Shown here: positions 33,280 through 44,774 of the stretch, in pieces
Numbering within the stretch: the first letter of the stretch is position 1
How the letters are laid out: each line of letters begins with the position of its first letter
Made by a program: the position numbers and the translations under genes
The notes under the pieces: generated by a model
Databases searched by the model: none
Seen by the model: the letters and a program-made list of their open reading frames with translations, nothing else
Told to the model about the DNA's origin: nothing
NCBI RefSeq assembly: GCF_003255815.1
Contig: NC_037669.1
Coordinates: forward strand, 135,247,558-135,311,557
Origin: Theropithecus gelada
Lineage: Eukaryota > Chordata > Mammalia > Primates > Cercopithecidae
Direction of reading: 5' to 3'
DNA length: 64,000 nt

Positions 33280-34066
33280 GGGATCAGAGCTGCTTTGACA
33301 TATTAACCATTTGAGCTAAAGGTAATCGAGAGACAGCAGATGCAAAAGGCTCTCTGCCTTTTTTTTTTTTTTTTTCCCAGAAAAATACGTCTTCCTGGTG
33401 TTCCTGGTACCAGGAAGAAAAGAACATTCTTGTCACCAGAGATGAGGTGTTGACACTGAGATGAGTGTGCACAAGGAATAAAATTTAAGAATAACCCTTA
33501 AATTTTATTAGTTTCACCCATATATTTCCTAGTCATGTTCCCACAGTTTACCACCCCTATGCACCAAAACCCCTTTCCTTTGTCTAGTTTCTTCTCCACA
33601 ATTTATTGCCCTTTGTTTAAATGGTATATAATCCCCGAGTCCAACTGCTTCTTTGGGATTTTCATGTCTTTCTTGTGAAGCTCCCATACCATGTAACAAT
33701 ATTAACATCAAATAAAATGTGTATGCTTTTTTTTTTTTTTTTTTTTTTTTTGGGGCGGAGTCTCGCTGTGCTCCCAGGCTGGAGTGCAGTGGCGCGATCT
33801 CGGCTCACTGCAAGCTCCGCCCCCCGGGTTCACGCCATTCTCCCGCCTCAGCCTCCCAAGTAGCTGGGACTACAGGCGCCCGCTACCGCGCCCGGCTAGT
33901 TTTTTGTATTTTTAGTAGAGACGGGGTTTCACCATGTTAGCCAGGATAGTCTCGATCTCCTGACCTTGTGATCCACCCGCCTCGGCCTCCATGCTTTTCT
34001 TCAGTTAATTCACAATTTTCAGGTACAGAAACTTTAAAAGAGTAGTGGAAAATTTTTCCTCCCCTA
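33280..34066 (+). mobile_element. ERV1-like LTR, split by an AluY
   Basis: Between two L2 pieces, this has LTR architecture: a TATA-like tatataa (33625-33631), a poly(A) signal aataaa (33711-33716) followed by 'atgtgtatgctttt', and after the AluY a terminal 'tttttcctcccctaca'. The pattern resembles MER39/MER57-type ERV1 LTRs but the name is not claimed. The left border is approximate. Confidence 0.5.
33727..33990 (-). mobile_element. AluY, 5'-truncated, reverse
   Basis: GC-rich, little-mutated reverse Alu with 'gttagccaggatagtctcgatctcctgac'. It stops at 'cctcggcctcc', so about 35-40 bases of the Alu 5' end are missing, yet it is flanked by a perfect atgctttt duplication (33723-33730 overlapping the T tail, and 33991-33998). 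Truncation therefore occurred at insertion. Confidence 0.93.
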
Positions 34067-34240
34067 CAGTTGCACTTATCTATCACAATTTATGTTGCTT
34101 ATTCTTTTACTTACTATTTTGTTTAATATCCTCCCCATGAAAATGTAAGCTCAATGAAAATAAGAGGATTATTTTTCACCACCATATTTATAGGCCTGGC
34201 ATATAGCAAGTATTCAATAAATAGTTGTTAAATGATTGAA

Positions 34241-35368
34241 TCTGCACAGAGGTGATATGATTTAAGCCCTAAAGAGGCTGAGATATCTGAGAGAGAGAAC
34301 GTCAACAGAAGAGCCCCACTAACTGACCACTATTCATATCATTTTAGGTCCCAAATACAGGCCAAGGTGCCACATTACCTGAGCATTTACTAAATGTAGT
34401 TGATCTTCTAAATGAATTGATCTTCTTGTTGAAAGAAAAGGAAGACAACTGTGAAGGTTTGAAGGAAGGCAAAGTGAACTACCAGAAAAAGGCATTGTGA
34501 ATAGCACACAGCGAGAGTCTAAAAGTAGAACAAATATCAAAGAAATAAATTCAAAGAATAGAATCCTGACTTTAAAAAGCAGTTTTAACATAGAATCCTC
34601 AGAGAGGAAAGGGGAAGGGGCTGGGGGGCAGAAATTAGATAGTAAGGCACAATATCTGTTCAACAGTGGATTCAAATGGAAACTTCCACCAAATAGTATA
34701 TATGCATCTATTTTATGGGGAGAAGAGTAGTCAAAAGCATATTTTATTATATACAAAGTAAAAGAAAACAAGTGTGAAGCAGTGGCATTGCTAAGTTGAC
34801 AGTGATAACAGCCCTCTAGTAATAGTGGGTTTACCCAGCCCCGTCACAGCCTCTTATAGTCCATGATGGCCTCTTCAAGTTTCATGTGCTACCTGGCATT
34901 TCCCATGAAAAGCCTACTGTGGTTGATCTGGTGTGTTGTTACTATGGTAAGAAATTAAAATGAATAGATATTTATAGTTTGTATACTATCACAGTGATAC
35001 TTCTCCCCTGCAGTCAATAGTTTATTAGCCAGAAGTGTCTATCAAATGTTTGTATAGCAACATATCAAAGCAGAAAACCAATTTTTTAAAAAAACATGAA
35101 CCTTTGAAAATGTAACAGATGTTACTCACACATACTTTTGTACAACAGAAGAACTTTTTAAAGTGACCTATAAATATAGAGGCTATCCTAAATAATCATA
35201 ATATAATTTTTTACCATTTATGTCTCATATTCTACCACTTATGGCTAATATTATAGGAAATACATTTTTGTGATTCTTTTTGAGAATTAGTTTTTTTAAA
35301 AAGGAATATCATAAGGGAAATTATAAATGGAAAATTATGCAAACATAAATTTGATGAGAAGTACTCAC
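34241..35368. other. Unassigned unique sequence
   Basis: AT-rich. The 145-codon minus frame (34334-34771) is Phe/Leu/Ser rich with no domain, and I do not call it a gene. Confidence 0.4.
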
Positions 35369-35383
35369 CTTGTCAAAACAGGC
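35369..35383 (-). other. Candidate 15-nt microexon, minus strand
   Basis: On the minus strand a strong acceptor (cacttcttttttaaatcacag) abuts GCCTGTTTTGACAAG, which abuts a near-perfect donor (GTGAGTACTT). Fifteen bases keep the reading frame; in phase 0 they read ACFDK. Both sites are close to consensus and sit at microexon spacing, which is uncommon by chance but not proof. No flanking exon is identified. Surrounding sequence is unique. Confidence 0.3.
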
Positions 35384-35499
35384 CTGTGATTTAAAAAAGA
35401 AGTGAATTTGAAGAGATTTTTGATTGCATAATCTTTCTGTATAATCCATTTCCACATCATTTGATGGCACTGATGTCAGTTTTTCATCAGTTGTAGTGG

Positions 35500-35712
35500 C
35501 TGAGACACATTAGAATAAGACAGCCCTGGATTCATATTCCAGCTCTAACATGTCCTTCCTGGGTGGGTCACTTAATCTCTCTGAGCTAAGCTTTTTTCAT
35601 CTATAAAATTGGGGTCATAGGATTATTATTGTAAAGATAAAATGAGATAATGTATGTAAAACATCTGGCATAAAGTAATGTGCAGTGCACAGTCACAGTA
35701 ATTATTAATTCA
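35500..35712 (+). mobile_element. MIR, near full length
   Basis: 'agccctggattcatattccagctctaac … gtcacttaatctctctgagct … ttcatctataaaattgggg … aaaacatctggcataaagtaatgtgca': MIR in plus orientation. Confidence 0.88.
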
Positions 35713-35762
35713 TCAACGAATACTTATTCTGTGCCTTTGTTCTAGGTTCTGTGAATGGGCAT
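35706..35762 (-). mobile_element. L2 3'-end fragment, reverse
   Basis: 'attcatcaacgaatacttattctgtgcctttgttctaggttctgtg' is the reversed L2 end. Confidence 0.6.
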
Positions 35763-35999
35763 CAGGGCTGCCTGTGGGATTATAAAGGTTGTACATGAAG
35801 GAAATCCACAGGCCACTGTTTGCAGCAGTGCACCCTGGAGCTAGCATGGCACAATCTAGAGGTCATATTTGTAGCCCTAACAGTGGAAAGTAGAATGGGT
35901 AAAGCTTATACTCTAATGAAAAAAACAATGTTTATTATTATGACTTCACACTATCAACACCCTAACATTCAATATAAGAATAATTAGTGAATCTGTAAG

Positions 36000-36120
36000 T
36001 ACTAATTAAGCACTTACCAAATATTCAATGATGTGCTAGGTGAGGTAGGCAATGTGGAAGTTAGAGGGTGCCTTATTTCTGCAATTAAGTACTTTAAAAT
36101 CTAGTTAGGCAGTCAAGATA
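36000..36120 (-). mobile_element. L2-like fragment, reverse (weak)
   Basis: 'aattaagcacttaccaaatattcaatgatgtgctaggtgaggtaggcaatg' resembles the L2 end read in reverse. Confidence 0.45.
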
Positions 36121-36175
36121 CATGAAATGGAGACAAAATATATTTAAGTGCTAATTTGCATGATATAATTAGGTA

Positions 36176-37524
36176 TAGGCAGACCTCATTTTTGCACAGG
36201 ATCATGAAAAAGACTGCAAGCAGGAGCCATGGGAAGTGATCTTAATAATTGGTGGGACATAATTATTCCACATCCCTGACTAATTTTTGAGAAAACGTTA
36301 AAAACTCTCTTACAGCCATTATAAATGTGTGAAGAAATGAAAAAAAAATAGTAAAAAAATAACATTTAATATACTAAAAACATTAGAAACATTGAGGAGC
36401 AAAGTGTTTTACTTTTTTGTAAAAAACTCATCAAGAGTAGTTTCAACAGTACTTGCCTTCTTCTCATTGTATAACTTACCGTATCTTTTCTATGCCTTGG
36501 CAAATTTTATGTACCTTTCTAGGTTTAGATCAGCTTCCAACAGTTTATCCTTTGCCTTTTTTTATGTTTTTATGTCATGAAATATCTCCTAGAGGTTCTT
36601 TTTTTCTTCTTCTTCTTTTCTTTTTTTTTTTTTTTTTTTTTTTGAGATGGAGTCTCACTCTGTCGCCCAGGCTGGAGTGCAATGCTGCAATCTCGGCTCA
36701 CTGCAACCTCTGCCTGCCTCAGCCTCCTGAGTAGCTGGGATTACAGACACCCGCCACCTCGCCTGGCTAATTTTTGTATTTTTAGTACAGATGGGGTTTC
36801 ACCATGTTGGCCAGGCTGGTCTTGAACTCCTGACCTCAGGTGATCTGCCCACCTCAGCCTCCCAAAGTGCTGGGATTACAGGCGTGAGCCACCACGCCTG
36901 CCCTCCTAGAGTTTCTTTAATGTGAAATATCTTCCTGGAATCACTTCCTCTGGAACATTGTCATCCTTTTCATCACAACCACTTTCTTACTGATGTTGAT
37001 GAGTTCCTCTGGCTGCGTATCTAGAAGCTCTGAAACCCCAGCAGTGTCAACATTGCCACAGTCAGCATTTTCTTCTATAACTCCATTTATATTGGATTCA
37101 AATTTCACTTCCAGCACTTTCACTTTTCGTTTCTTTGCTGTACTTCCATCTAAGTCAATTCACTTTTTTGATTACCCATTTTTAGAAAATGTTACAGGGG
37201 TTAATCACTGGGAGACAAGAAGACAACACAGCTGTACACTTTGCTGTCTGGTGGTAAACCGAATAACAGATGTGCAGTGACCAATCACACACTATTCCGA
37301 AGGAAGTGATGTAATTGGTCATGGCTCGTGATATGTGTCTGTTACTTACTTAGTGATTTGTCAAGAGCTAGGACCAAACTTTGTACTTTATATGATTACT
37401 TACAGTTAATATACCATGGTAACTGAAACTTGAACTGTGTTAATGGAGGACTAGTATTATTTAATTAAAATGTGGTAACTGAAATTCATGCATATCAGAA
37501 CTATGCAAAGAGAGGGTTGCCTAT
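36176..37524 (-). mobile_element. Tigger/pogo-like DNA transposon with both TIRs
   Basis: The ends are inverted repeats: gtataggcagacctcatttttgc (from 36173) against the reverse complement of the right end, gtataggcaaccctctctttgc (to 37526), with TA at each border, the target-site duplication of Tc1/mariner-type elements. A broken minus-strand frame (36941-37123, ELLDTQPEELINIS...) reads like the acidic C-terminus of a Tigger transposase. An AluS sits inside. Net of the Alu about 1.05 kb remains, so it is a deleted, inactive copy. Confidence 0.7.
36601..36902 (-). mobile_element. AluS, reverse, inside the Tigger-like element
   Basis: 'accatgttggccaggctggtcttgaactcctgacctcaggtgatctgcc' is an S-type reading. 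A pyrimidine tail (about 36601-36643) precedes it. Duplication ctcctagag[g]ttctt (36586-36600 and 36903-about 36916). About 20 bases are missing before 'gcctcagcctcctgag'. Confidence 0.94.
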
Positions 37525-37664
37525 ACTACATTCTCTTAGTTTTTAGCATATATCAATGGAAAATATGTTCTCTTGATGGAAAGCCATTTTATACATTATA
37601 ACGGAATGGGTTAAACATGAAAGGTTAATCAGGGTAATATATCAAAATGAAGTATTAAACATGT

Positions 37665-37690
37665 ACATACATACATACATAACATACATA
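37665..37690. repeat. (CATA)n microsatellite
   Basis: Repeated acat/cata units with one interruption. Confidence 0.9.
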
Positions 37691-37996
37691 AAGCCAATAA
37701 ATGTCTACTAAATCAAAGTATTAGCACACCTCATAGATAATTGGATGGCACTACAGGCCAAAGTACTATAGTGCTTTTTGTGTTTTCTGATATTTTATTC
37801 CATCTTTTTCCTCCTTTATTTTTTGCTTTTTCTTCTACTGAAATTCAGGTCAAATGAAATGCAATACAGTTTACCAAAAATAGCAACACAGTACCTAACT
37901 TTCATTAAAGTATTTCTCTATCTCCGTGCTACATTTTTACCCTTCTGTCTACCTATCTTCTTATTTACATATATGCGGAGAAAGCATCTGGGTAAG
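37691..37996. other. Unassigned unique sequence
   Basis: AT-rich, with a Phe/Leu-rich open frame that has no domain. Confidence 0.4.
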
Positions 37997-38001
37997 TTTT
38001 T

Positions 38002-38306
38002 TGTTTGTTTGTTTGTTTGTTTGTTTTTGAGACGGAGTCTCATTCTGTCACCAGGCTGAAGTGCAGTGACGCGATCTCAGCTCATTGCAACCTCCACCTC
38101 CCAGGTTCAAGCAATTCTCCTGCCTCAGCCTCCTGAGTAGCTGGGACTACAGGCACGTGCCACCATGCCCAGCTGATTTTTGTGTTTTTAGTAGAGACGG
38201 GGTTTCACCATGTTGGCCAGAATAGTCTCGATCTTTTGACCTCGTGATCCTCCCGCCTCGGCCTCCCAAAGTGCTGGGATTACACGTGTGAGCCACTGCA
38301 TCTGGC
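38002..38306 (-). mobile_element. Alu (S/Y-like), full length, reverse, (TTTG)n tail
   Basis: Reverse Alu whose tail became a (tttg)n microsatellite (38001-38026). Mixed S and Y readings ('gttggccagaatagtctcgatcttttgacctcg'). Target duplication tgggtaagttttt/tggataagttttt (37989-38001, 38307-38319). Confidence 0.94.
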
Positions 38307-38628
38307 TGGATAAGTTTTTATACTCTTAATGATATGCGGTGAAAAGTGAGATGATTTTTTTCATGTTCAGATTTGCATTGTTTTAATTCTTGATGATGAG
38401 CACTGGTGAACATATTTAATGTTTACAAAAACAATACTAGTGATTTTCCCAAAAAACAAACCCAAAAGTGGAAGCATTTTAAAAACAGTTCAAAGAAATA
38501 CCTTTAGAATTTTTCAGAATGGTATAATTTTCTCAGCATTTTCTCAGGGAAGGCACAATGTGGCATTTTGAATGGCAAAATTGGTCCTTGCTGTTTTTCT
38601 CTATATTCATTTTACAATGCTGATTCTT

Positions 38629-38903
38629 ATTGTTTTGAGACAGGGCCTCACTCTGTCATCCAGGCTGGAGTGCACTGGCATGATCTTGGCTCACTGCACC
38701 CTCCACCTCCTGGCTCAAGGGATCCTTCCACCTCACACTCCTGAAGAGCTGGGGCTACAGGAATACACCACTATGCCTGGCCTTTTTTTTTTTTTTTTTT
38801 TTTTTTTTTGTAGAGATGGGGTTTCTCCACATTGCCCAGGCTGATCTCAAACTCCTGACCTCAAGTGCTGGGATTACAGGCATGAGCCACCACGCCTGGC
38901 CTT
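38629..38903 (-). mobile_element. AluJ, reverse, with expanded middle T tract
   Basis: J-type readings ('cattgcccaggctgatctcaaactcctgacc'). The linker region carries an unusually long T run (about 38782-38809). The end-proximal segment between 'cctcaag' and 'tgctgggattac' is shortened. Duplication tgattctt (38621-38628, 38904-38911). Confidence 0.92.
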
Positions 38904-38911
38904 TGATTCTT

Positions 38912-40119
38912 TCTTTTAAGAGAAACTGACAATAGTCAAGTGTCTTCCTACCAAATGATCAACTGCTTTCTTCCTCAAATGATCTCCTGCTCTATGCTAT
39001 GCTAAAACAGTTATTCCTCTACTATTAAAAGTCTTACCAAATTTTATTTTTGTTGAAAGATAAAATTAATGCTTTCCTATGGTTAAAGTAAAGAGCTGTT
39101 TATTTTTTTAAGTCTGGCTGAAGTTTTGTTTAGTTTGATTTGTAAACTCAGAGCCTTCAAGTTCAGGACTATCAGCCTTAGACTGTGTAGGGAGGCTGGA
39201 GAATCCAGGAAAAGACTCAAGTTTACATTCAGACATTGAGTAATCATCAATAGCAAGTAAAGATTACAGAGAATCCATTCGACTGAGTGTAAATTTTAAG
39301 TGTCTTTAAATTTTGTTTCAAATAATAGTTTCTTACAATAAAACATATTAGTGTTTATTACATTGATAAAGAATAGCTGTCTGTTTCCAGCAAGCTATTT
39401 TTTTCCAGCCCCGAGTTCACAAAGGGGCTTTGTTCTTTTTTCCTTGACTGAACAGACCAGTTTAAAAAATAAAACAGAATAAACACCTAGCGACACTGAA
39501 CTCTTATGCTTGCTGTGGATATATTTAGGATTTGTTTTTTGACTTCTTTCTCTCTCTTTCCATTACCTTCTGGGAGTTAAACCTCTTGTTAGCTTCCATT
39601 TTTATTGATACAAAGAGTAGTTCCAAACCTCTCTGCTGCCTTGGCCTGTCACCCCCAAGGCCTCTAATTTTATATTTCTAATTGCTTGTAATACATGTCT
39701 TGTGATTCCCTAAAAGTTTACATTGTGATCATTCTCTCTCATCTTAGTTACTAAGGCGACTTCCTAAAATGGCCCCCCAGCCCTGAAACGTGCATGTTTC
39801 TCACAACAGTTTTTTTCTTTCATTTGCTCCAACTTACATCCATTCATTCTGTTTAGTGTTCATGATACTTTACTTCCTCTTCTTCATTTCCACCACTCCT
39901 GACTGAATTATAATCCTCCCTTTTACCTGGGCATCTACAACAGGGTTCACCCAGAGCTCCTGACCCCAACCCATTCTGCACTCAGTAAACAGAAGAGACT
40001 CTTATTCACCATTTTCATTCTTGTTCTGCCCACTGAAATCTATAGCATCTCCCAGAAATTGACTATATTCCGTCGGCTTCAATTCAAGGATCTCTATTCT
40101 CTACTTCCTTTTCTTATCA
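38912..40119. other. Unassigned, mostly unique sequence
   Basis: No family recognised. The pyrimidine-rich clauses after about 39880 may be the start of the L2 annotated next. Confidence 0.4.
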
Positions 40120-40665
40120 ACTAATGCTACTTTCTTGTTGGAAACTCTCCATTTATAATGAACTTATACTGCTTCCCTGTAGGAAACCTCATTTCATTCC
40201 AGATTCCTTACCCAGGCCTAAGAAGTGTCTGCCTGTCTTTCTGACCTCATTTCCTACCACCCTTGCCACAGCTCACTCCGCTGTAGCCATGCTCAGTTGT
40301 TCCTGTCCCTTCCTAGCCAGGCCTTGTGTGCTAGCTTCTCTCTTGCCTTGAGAACTCTTCACATGGGTCATTGCATGACTTCTCCTCTGTTGGGACTCAG
40401 TCCAAATGCCATCTCCTCAGTGAGGCCTTCCCTGACAATCCTGTCTAATATTGTACATGTACAACCACTACCATCACATTTCTTAGTTTTATTTTATTCA
40501 TAGTACTTCATATTATTTTTCACTTACTTATTATCTATCTATGCCACTAGAATAAGTAGCCTACAAGGGCCTATAATTTAGCTTTCTTGCTGGCTACTGT
40601 GTTCCTAAGACCTAGAACAGTGCCTGACACACAGAACCCAATAAATATTTATTGAATGAATTATG
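40120..40665 (+). mobile_element. L2 3' end, plus
   Basis: In order: 'tctgacctcatttcctaccacccttgccacagctcactcc', 'cctcagtgaggccttccctgac', 'gaacagtgcctgacacaca' and the terminal 'ccaataaatatttattgaatgaatt'. Two short frames here are former L2 sequence and not genes. Confidence 0.88.
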
Positions 40666-41170
40666 CTGACATAATTTTTACTCCCCAATTAAGCCAACCA
40701 ATTCTCTATGATGTCTTGCATATTTATTTGCCAATCCTTAGACATATGTTTTCTTCATTCTATTTCCCTCTACTGAATTCCGTTTACTCTTTTCTTTTTG
40801 TCAATTTTTATTAGTCACTTTCCTTAAAATCTAGCTCAAAGACCACTTAAAAAAAGTCCTTCTCAAATTCTTCCTGCCATGAGCATATTACTTCTCCTCC
40901 CCACAGGATTTACCCCTATAGTTTTCATTATATTATCTTGTGCTTCAATTTATTTTTAACATGTTGCTTTATAACACAATGTTTTTCTTTTTGAGTCATC
41001 TAGTTATTTTCTTGTTGAGAGAGGATATCGTTATGTGAAGAAAGCTTTGAACTGTGAGTTCTGGCTAACAATTTCAGACTTTGGACAGACCATTTTCAAC
41101 ATCTGTAAAATCAAGGAGTTAGGCCTTTCATTTGCAGACCTGAGGTTGCAAAATGGCAGGCCACAGATTG
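40666..41170. other. Unassigned sequence
   Basis: AT- and pyrimidine-rich. 40740-40950 could be another decayed L2. Confidence 0.4.
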
Positions 41171-41650
41171 TGTTACTGAGCCAAACTTTGGTCTGCCTGC
41201 CCGGTGCAGCAAAGCCAAACACTGACATTGAGATTTGCAGTGAAAGAAAATAAGGCATTTATTGCAGGGTGCCAAGCAGGGAGAATTGGGAAGCTTATGG
41301 TTAATACCTGAACTCCCCAATGACTTGCATGTAGGGGTTTTTAAAGGTGGGGAGACAGAGGTTTTAAGTGAAGTCATAAGTCAACACATAGAAGCTATAC
41401 TTTGATTTGAGCTAAAAAGGCCAGACATCTCAAAGCAGGGGTCCACTGGTAATAGGTAGATTCAAAGATTTTCTGATTTTTTATTGGTTAAGGAGGTGAA
41501 GCTTTGTCTAAAAATTTGGAGTCCGCAGAAAGGAATGCTTAGCCTGTGGATGTGACTTCCGGCTCTTCAGGAAGAAATTTAGAACAAAGAACAGAGGTCA
41601 TAGTTCGGTCCTCAGTTCCCCCTTACCTGAAGTCTACATGCCAGCAGACA
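41171..41650 (-). mobile_element. ERV LTR, reverse (family not assigned)
   Basis: Read on the minus strand it ends '…tttggctcagtaaca', with a poly(A)-type signal aataaa (41258-41263, as tttatt) about 90 bp before that end and the clause 'tttgctgcaccgggcaggcag' between. This is typical of class I LTRs (LTR8-like wording). The other border near 41650 is approximate. Short frames across it are not genes. Confidence 0.5.
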
Positions 41651-41820
41651 GCATTTTCCATTTAATAGTGTCCAAGTTTCTGAAAAACAACTCAAGGACG
41701 TATTTTAGGATGTTATTAATATCTTTAGTTTCTATAGGGAATCAAACATCTAATGAATAACTTTCTTGGCTGTTGTTTTAAGCTACTATTACCTTATTGC
41801 TTATCAAGTTGCTCATTTAC

Positions 41821-42122
41821 TTTTTTTTTTTTTTTTTTTAAAGACAGTCTTGCCTTGTCACCCAGGCTGGAGTACAGTGGTGCAATCTCGGCTCACCGCA
41901 GCTTTTATCTCCCACGTTCAGGCGATTCTCCTGCCTCAGCCTCCCAAGTAGCTGGGACTATAGGTGCATGCCACCACACCTGGCTAATTTTTTGTGTTTT
42001 TAGTAGAGACAGGGTTTCACCATGTGGGGCAGACTGGTCTTGAACTCCCGATCTCAGGTAATCCACCTGCCTTGGCCTCCCCAAGTGCTGGGATTACAGG
42101 TGTGAGCCGCTGTGCCAGGGCT
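41821..42122 (-). mobile_element. AluS, full length, reverse
   Basis: Complete reverse Alu with T tail, 'tggggcagactggtcttgaactcccgatctcaggtaatcc'. Target duplication aagttgctcatttac/aaattgctcgtttac (41806-41820, 42123-42137), two mismatches. Confidence 0.94.
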
Positions 42123-43859
42123 AAATTGCTCGTTTACTTCTGGAGGCTCGCTAGGTGCTTGGAATTTCCCTTGAAGGAACTCAAGATTTTCCTTTATTTC
42201 CATGCTTGGAGCGCAGGGTGGGAGGTGCCCAGCAGACTCTTAAGAGGGGTCCTGCTCTGTCTTAGTTGGATAAGGGCCACATATGTGTTTCATTCGGTGT
42301 TAGTAAAACTCAAATTAGTTGACAGTGTTTAAAAATTGAGAAATTTTGGAAAGCTTGGAATTATATACACTCTGAAAAAGATCAGAACAGACCCACATTT
42401 TGAGGTGGCAGAAAACTCATTGAGAAAGAAAGCAGCTGTCCCTTAACATCAGGTGTAGACATTGACATGATATGCTGCTCAACTTGTTCAGATATTTCAC
42501 TTGTTTCTGTTAATTCCGTGTTGGAATTTCAATATGCAAACTGAAGATTGTATTATCTCTGAGGTACCTTCCAACTCTAATATCTGTGATTTTGGATAAA
42601 CATGTTTTACTTGTTTACTCAAACTTAATGTTCTTCAAGGGCAGTGCCTGGTGCTTCTCCTTTGCTTGTCCAGGTTATAGTGCTGGTCATAAAGCAGGTG
42701 CTTAGTACTTGTTTGTTTAACATTAAATTTAGTTATATCCACAAATATGTAATAAAAACCAAATGCCACCTAATAAAAATTTATTACAGATGTTTCGTTG
42801 GCTTTTTTAAAAAAGACATCCTATCAAAATGGAATTAAAATACTAACACAGCATTTATATCATTTGGAAAGTCTAACTCTAGACAGATATCAACCAAATG
42901 AAGTTTCATTTAGGCAACAGTAAAGAAATGTAGTCCTTTAGTCTCCTTTCTCTGTAACTCCCATTAATTGTTCATTGTAGTTATGCATGCATATCAAGAG
43001 CAGAATGTACTCTGGGGATGGAAAAAATATTGCTATTTGTTCTCCCAAGTAGTGATCATATGTTCAACAGCTGGGACTTACTAAGATCTGCATTTATTTC
43101 AATACCAATAACTACCTTTTCTGTATTCCCAGAAAACCACAAAATATTTGGCATGGTTTGGGATATCCATATATAATTTTTTAAAAATCTCATTGTTCTT
43201 TTGCAATAATTCATTAACGTATAAAGAGAATACATTTCACTGAGATCATTTACATGGATTAACAGCAATAGCTAAAAGATTCTACACCCAAGTTGGGCCG
43301 TGTCTGGGACACCAAAGTGAATGGAAGTCTTGGGTTCATGACTGAGGGTGGACTTACCACCAGTGTTGTCAAAGCCCATAGTCTGAACACTTTCTTCTCT
43401 GTCTTTCAATTTTCCATTATAAAGAGTAATCAGAAATTACATAAGTATTTCATTTCAAAAATAATTGCGTTTCTCAGAAACTCTGTCAAGTAACAAAGGA
43501 CATAGCTGATACCAGAATAAATCTTTTTTGTGAAGTTTGGATAACTAAGATTTGAAAAACATTTTAGAAATTTACATTTATTTAGAACATTATATTTTAA
43601 AGAATTAAAACACAACTTGGTTATAAATTTTAACATTTACAATAAAACTTAATTTGGACATTTTTAATCTCTAATTTTTTTTATTATTTCTGCAGGGATT
43701 GAAGTGTACTTTTATGCTATCTGTAAAAAAAATTGCTTAATAAGTAAACAAACATTTTAAGTAATAGTTGAAAAGAAACATTTACTTACCAGAGAAAATA
43801 ATTTGTTTTCCAACACTTCAGCTTTCTTTTATTTATAAAACACTCTATTCAAAATGAAG
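42123..43859. other. Unassigned, mostly unique sequence
   Basis: AT-rich. 'tctgaggtaccttccaactctaatatctgtg' (about 42557-42590) looks like a short MIR3-type scrap. A minus-strand donor-like CTG|GTAAGTAAA sits near 43793 without a good acceptor. Confidence 0.4.
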
Positions 43860-44300
43860 GTATTTTAGTCAGGGTTCCTGATAGGGACAGAACTAATAGG
43901 ATATATATAATGAGTAGTCTGTTAAGTATTACCTTACACAATCACGAAGTCCCACAGTAGACTTGTCTGCAAGCTTGAGGAGCAAGGGGAGCCAGTCCAA
44001 GTTTCAAAACTGAACACAGTGGAGTTCGATGCTTGAGGGCAGGAAACATCCAGCACAGGAGAAAGATGTAGGCTAGAAGGCTAGGCCAGTCTTGCCTTTT
44101 CACGTTTTTCTGCCTGCTTTATATTCGGTAGCAGCTGATTAGATTGTGCCCACCAGATTAATGGTGGATCTGCCTTTCCCAGCCCAGTGACTGTTGCCAA
44201 ATGTTAATCTCCTTTGGCAACACACTAACAGACACACCCAGGAATCAATACTTTGCATCCTTCAATCCAATCAAGTTGACACCATTATAGAAAGCAAGAC
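43860..44300 (+). mobile_element. MLT2-type solo LTR (ERVL)
   Basis: Starts 'tattttagtcagggttcctgatagggacagaactaataggatatatata', contains 'ttagattgtgcccaccagattaatggtggatctgcc' and 'aaatgttaatctcctttggcaacacactaacagacacaccca', and ends 'aatcaagttgacacc'. This is the order of the MLT2 LTR. No internal sequence adjoins it. Confidence 0.85.
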
Positions 44301-44576
44301 AGGAACTTCTTAGATATGCTAATCATTTTTATCTATTTACTAAGTCTGGGCCCGAACTGCCAGCACTTGTTAGTCATTTTCTGGTTACTGTATGTCCTTG
44401 AAACTAATAAAACTGCATTTCCTTTGAATGCAGTTGGTCCAGATCAGTGACTTTTCCTGTATGTATTTATTTTGGGGGTTTGGATCATTTTCATCTTCCA
44501 TTGATTTTCAAACTATTGCAAATTACACAGTTTACATGTTAAAGAGATCAAGTTGTATACTAGAAGAAATCTTTCT

Positions 44577-44700
44577 GCAAGCTGTGTGACCTTAACCTTG
44601 ATGAGCTTTAGTAACCTTGCTCATTTGTAAAATGGAGATAATAATACTACCTATTTCCTAGGAATGTACAGGGGATGAATAGAGATAAGGCAAGCATTCT
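44577..44700 (+). mobile_element. MIR fragment, plus
   Basis: 'gcaagctgtgtgaccttaacc…gctcatttgtaaaatggagataataatactacctatttcc'. Confidence 0.88.
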
Positions 44701-44774
44701 GCTGGTAAACAAGGTCCACATTATCACAATCATTCCCAATATGTTTTGAAGATTCTATGTAATTATGCATTTTC

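Larger units (their letters stand above)
32115..34240 (+). mobile_element. L2 LINE, plus, split by two LTRs
   Basis: L2 3' coding end and 3' region in pieces: about 32115-32465 (with 'ggatatctaatagacatctcacattgaatatg', an RT C-terminal clause), 32826-about 33270 ('cctcctttaaatcc…ggaataaaacccaaatgccttccctgaccc') and 34067-34240, ending 'gcctggcatatagcaagtattcaataaata'. A THE1 LTR and an ERV LTR separate the pieces. All frames are broken; it is a relic. Confidence 0.75.

Noticed and set aside
34334..34771. 145-codon minus-strand frame
   Set aside because: Hydrophobic, Ser/Leu/Phe-rich translation of AT- and pyrimidine-rich DNA; no start context, splice sites or domain that I can support.
43792..43860. 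Minus-strand donor CTG|GTAAGTAAA
   Set aside because: No adequate acceptor was found upstream in minus-strand sense, and two frames stop at once.
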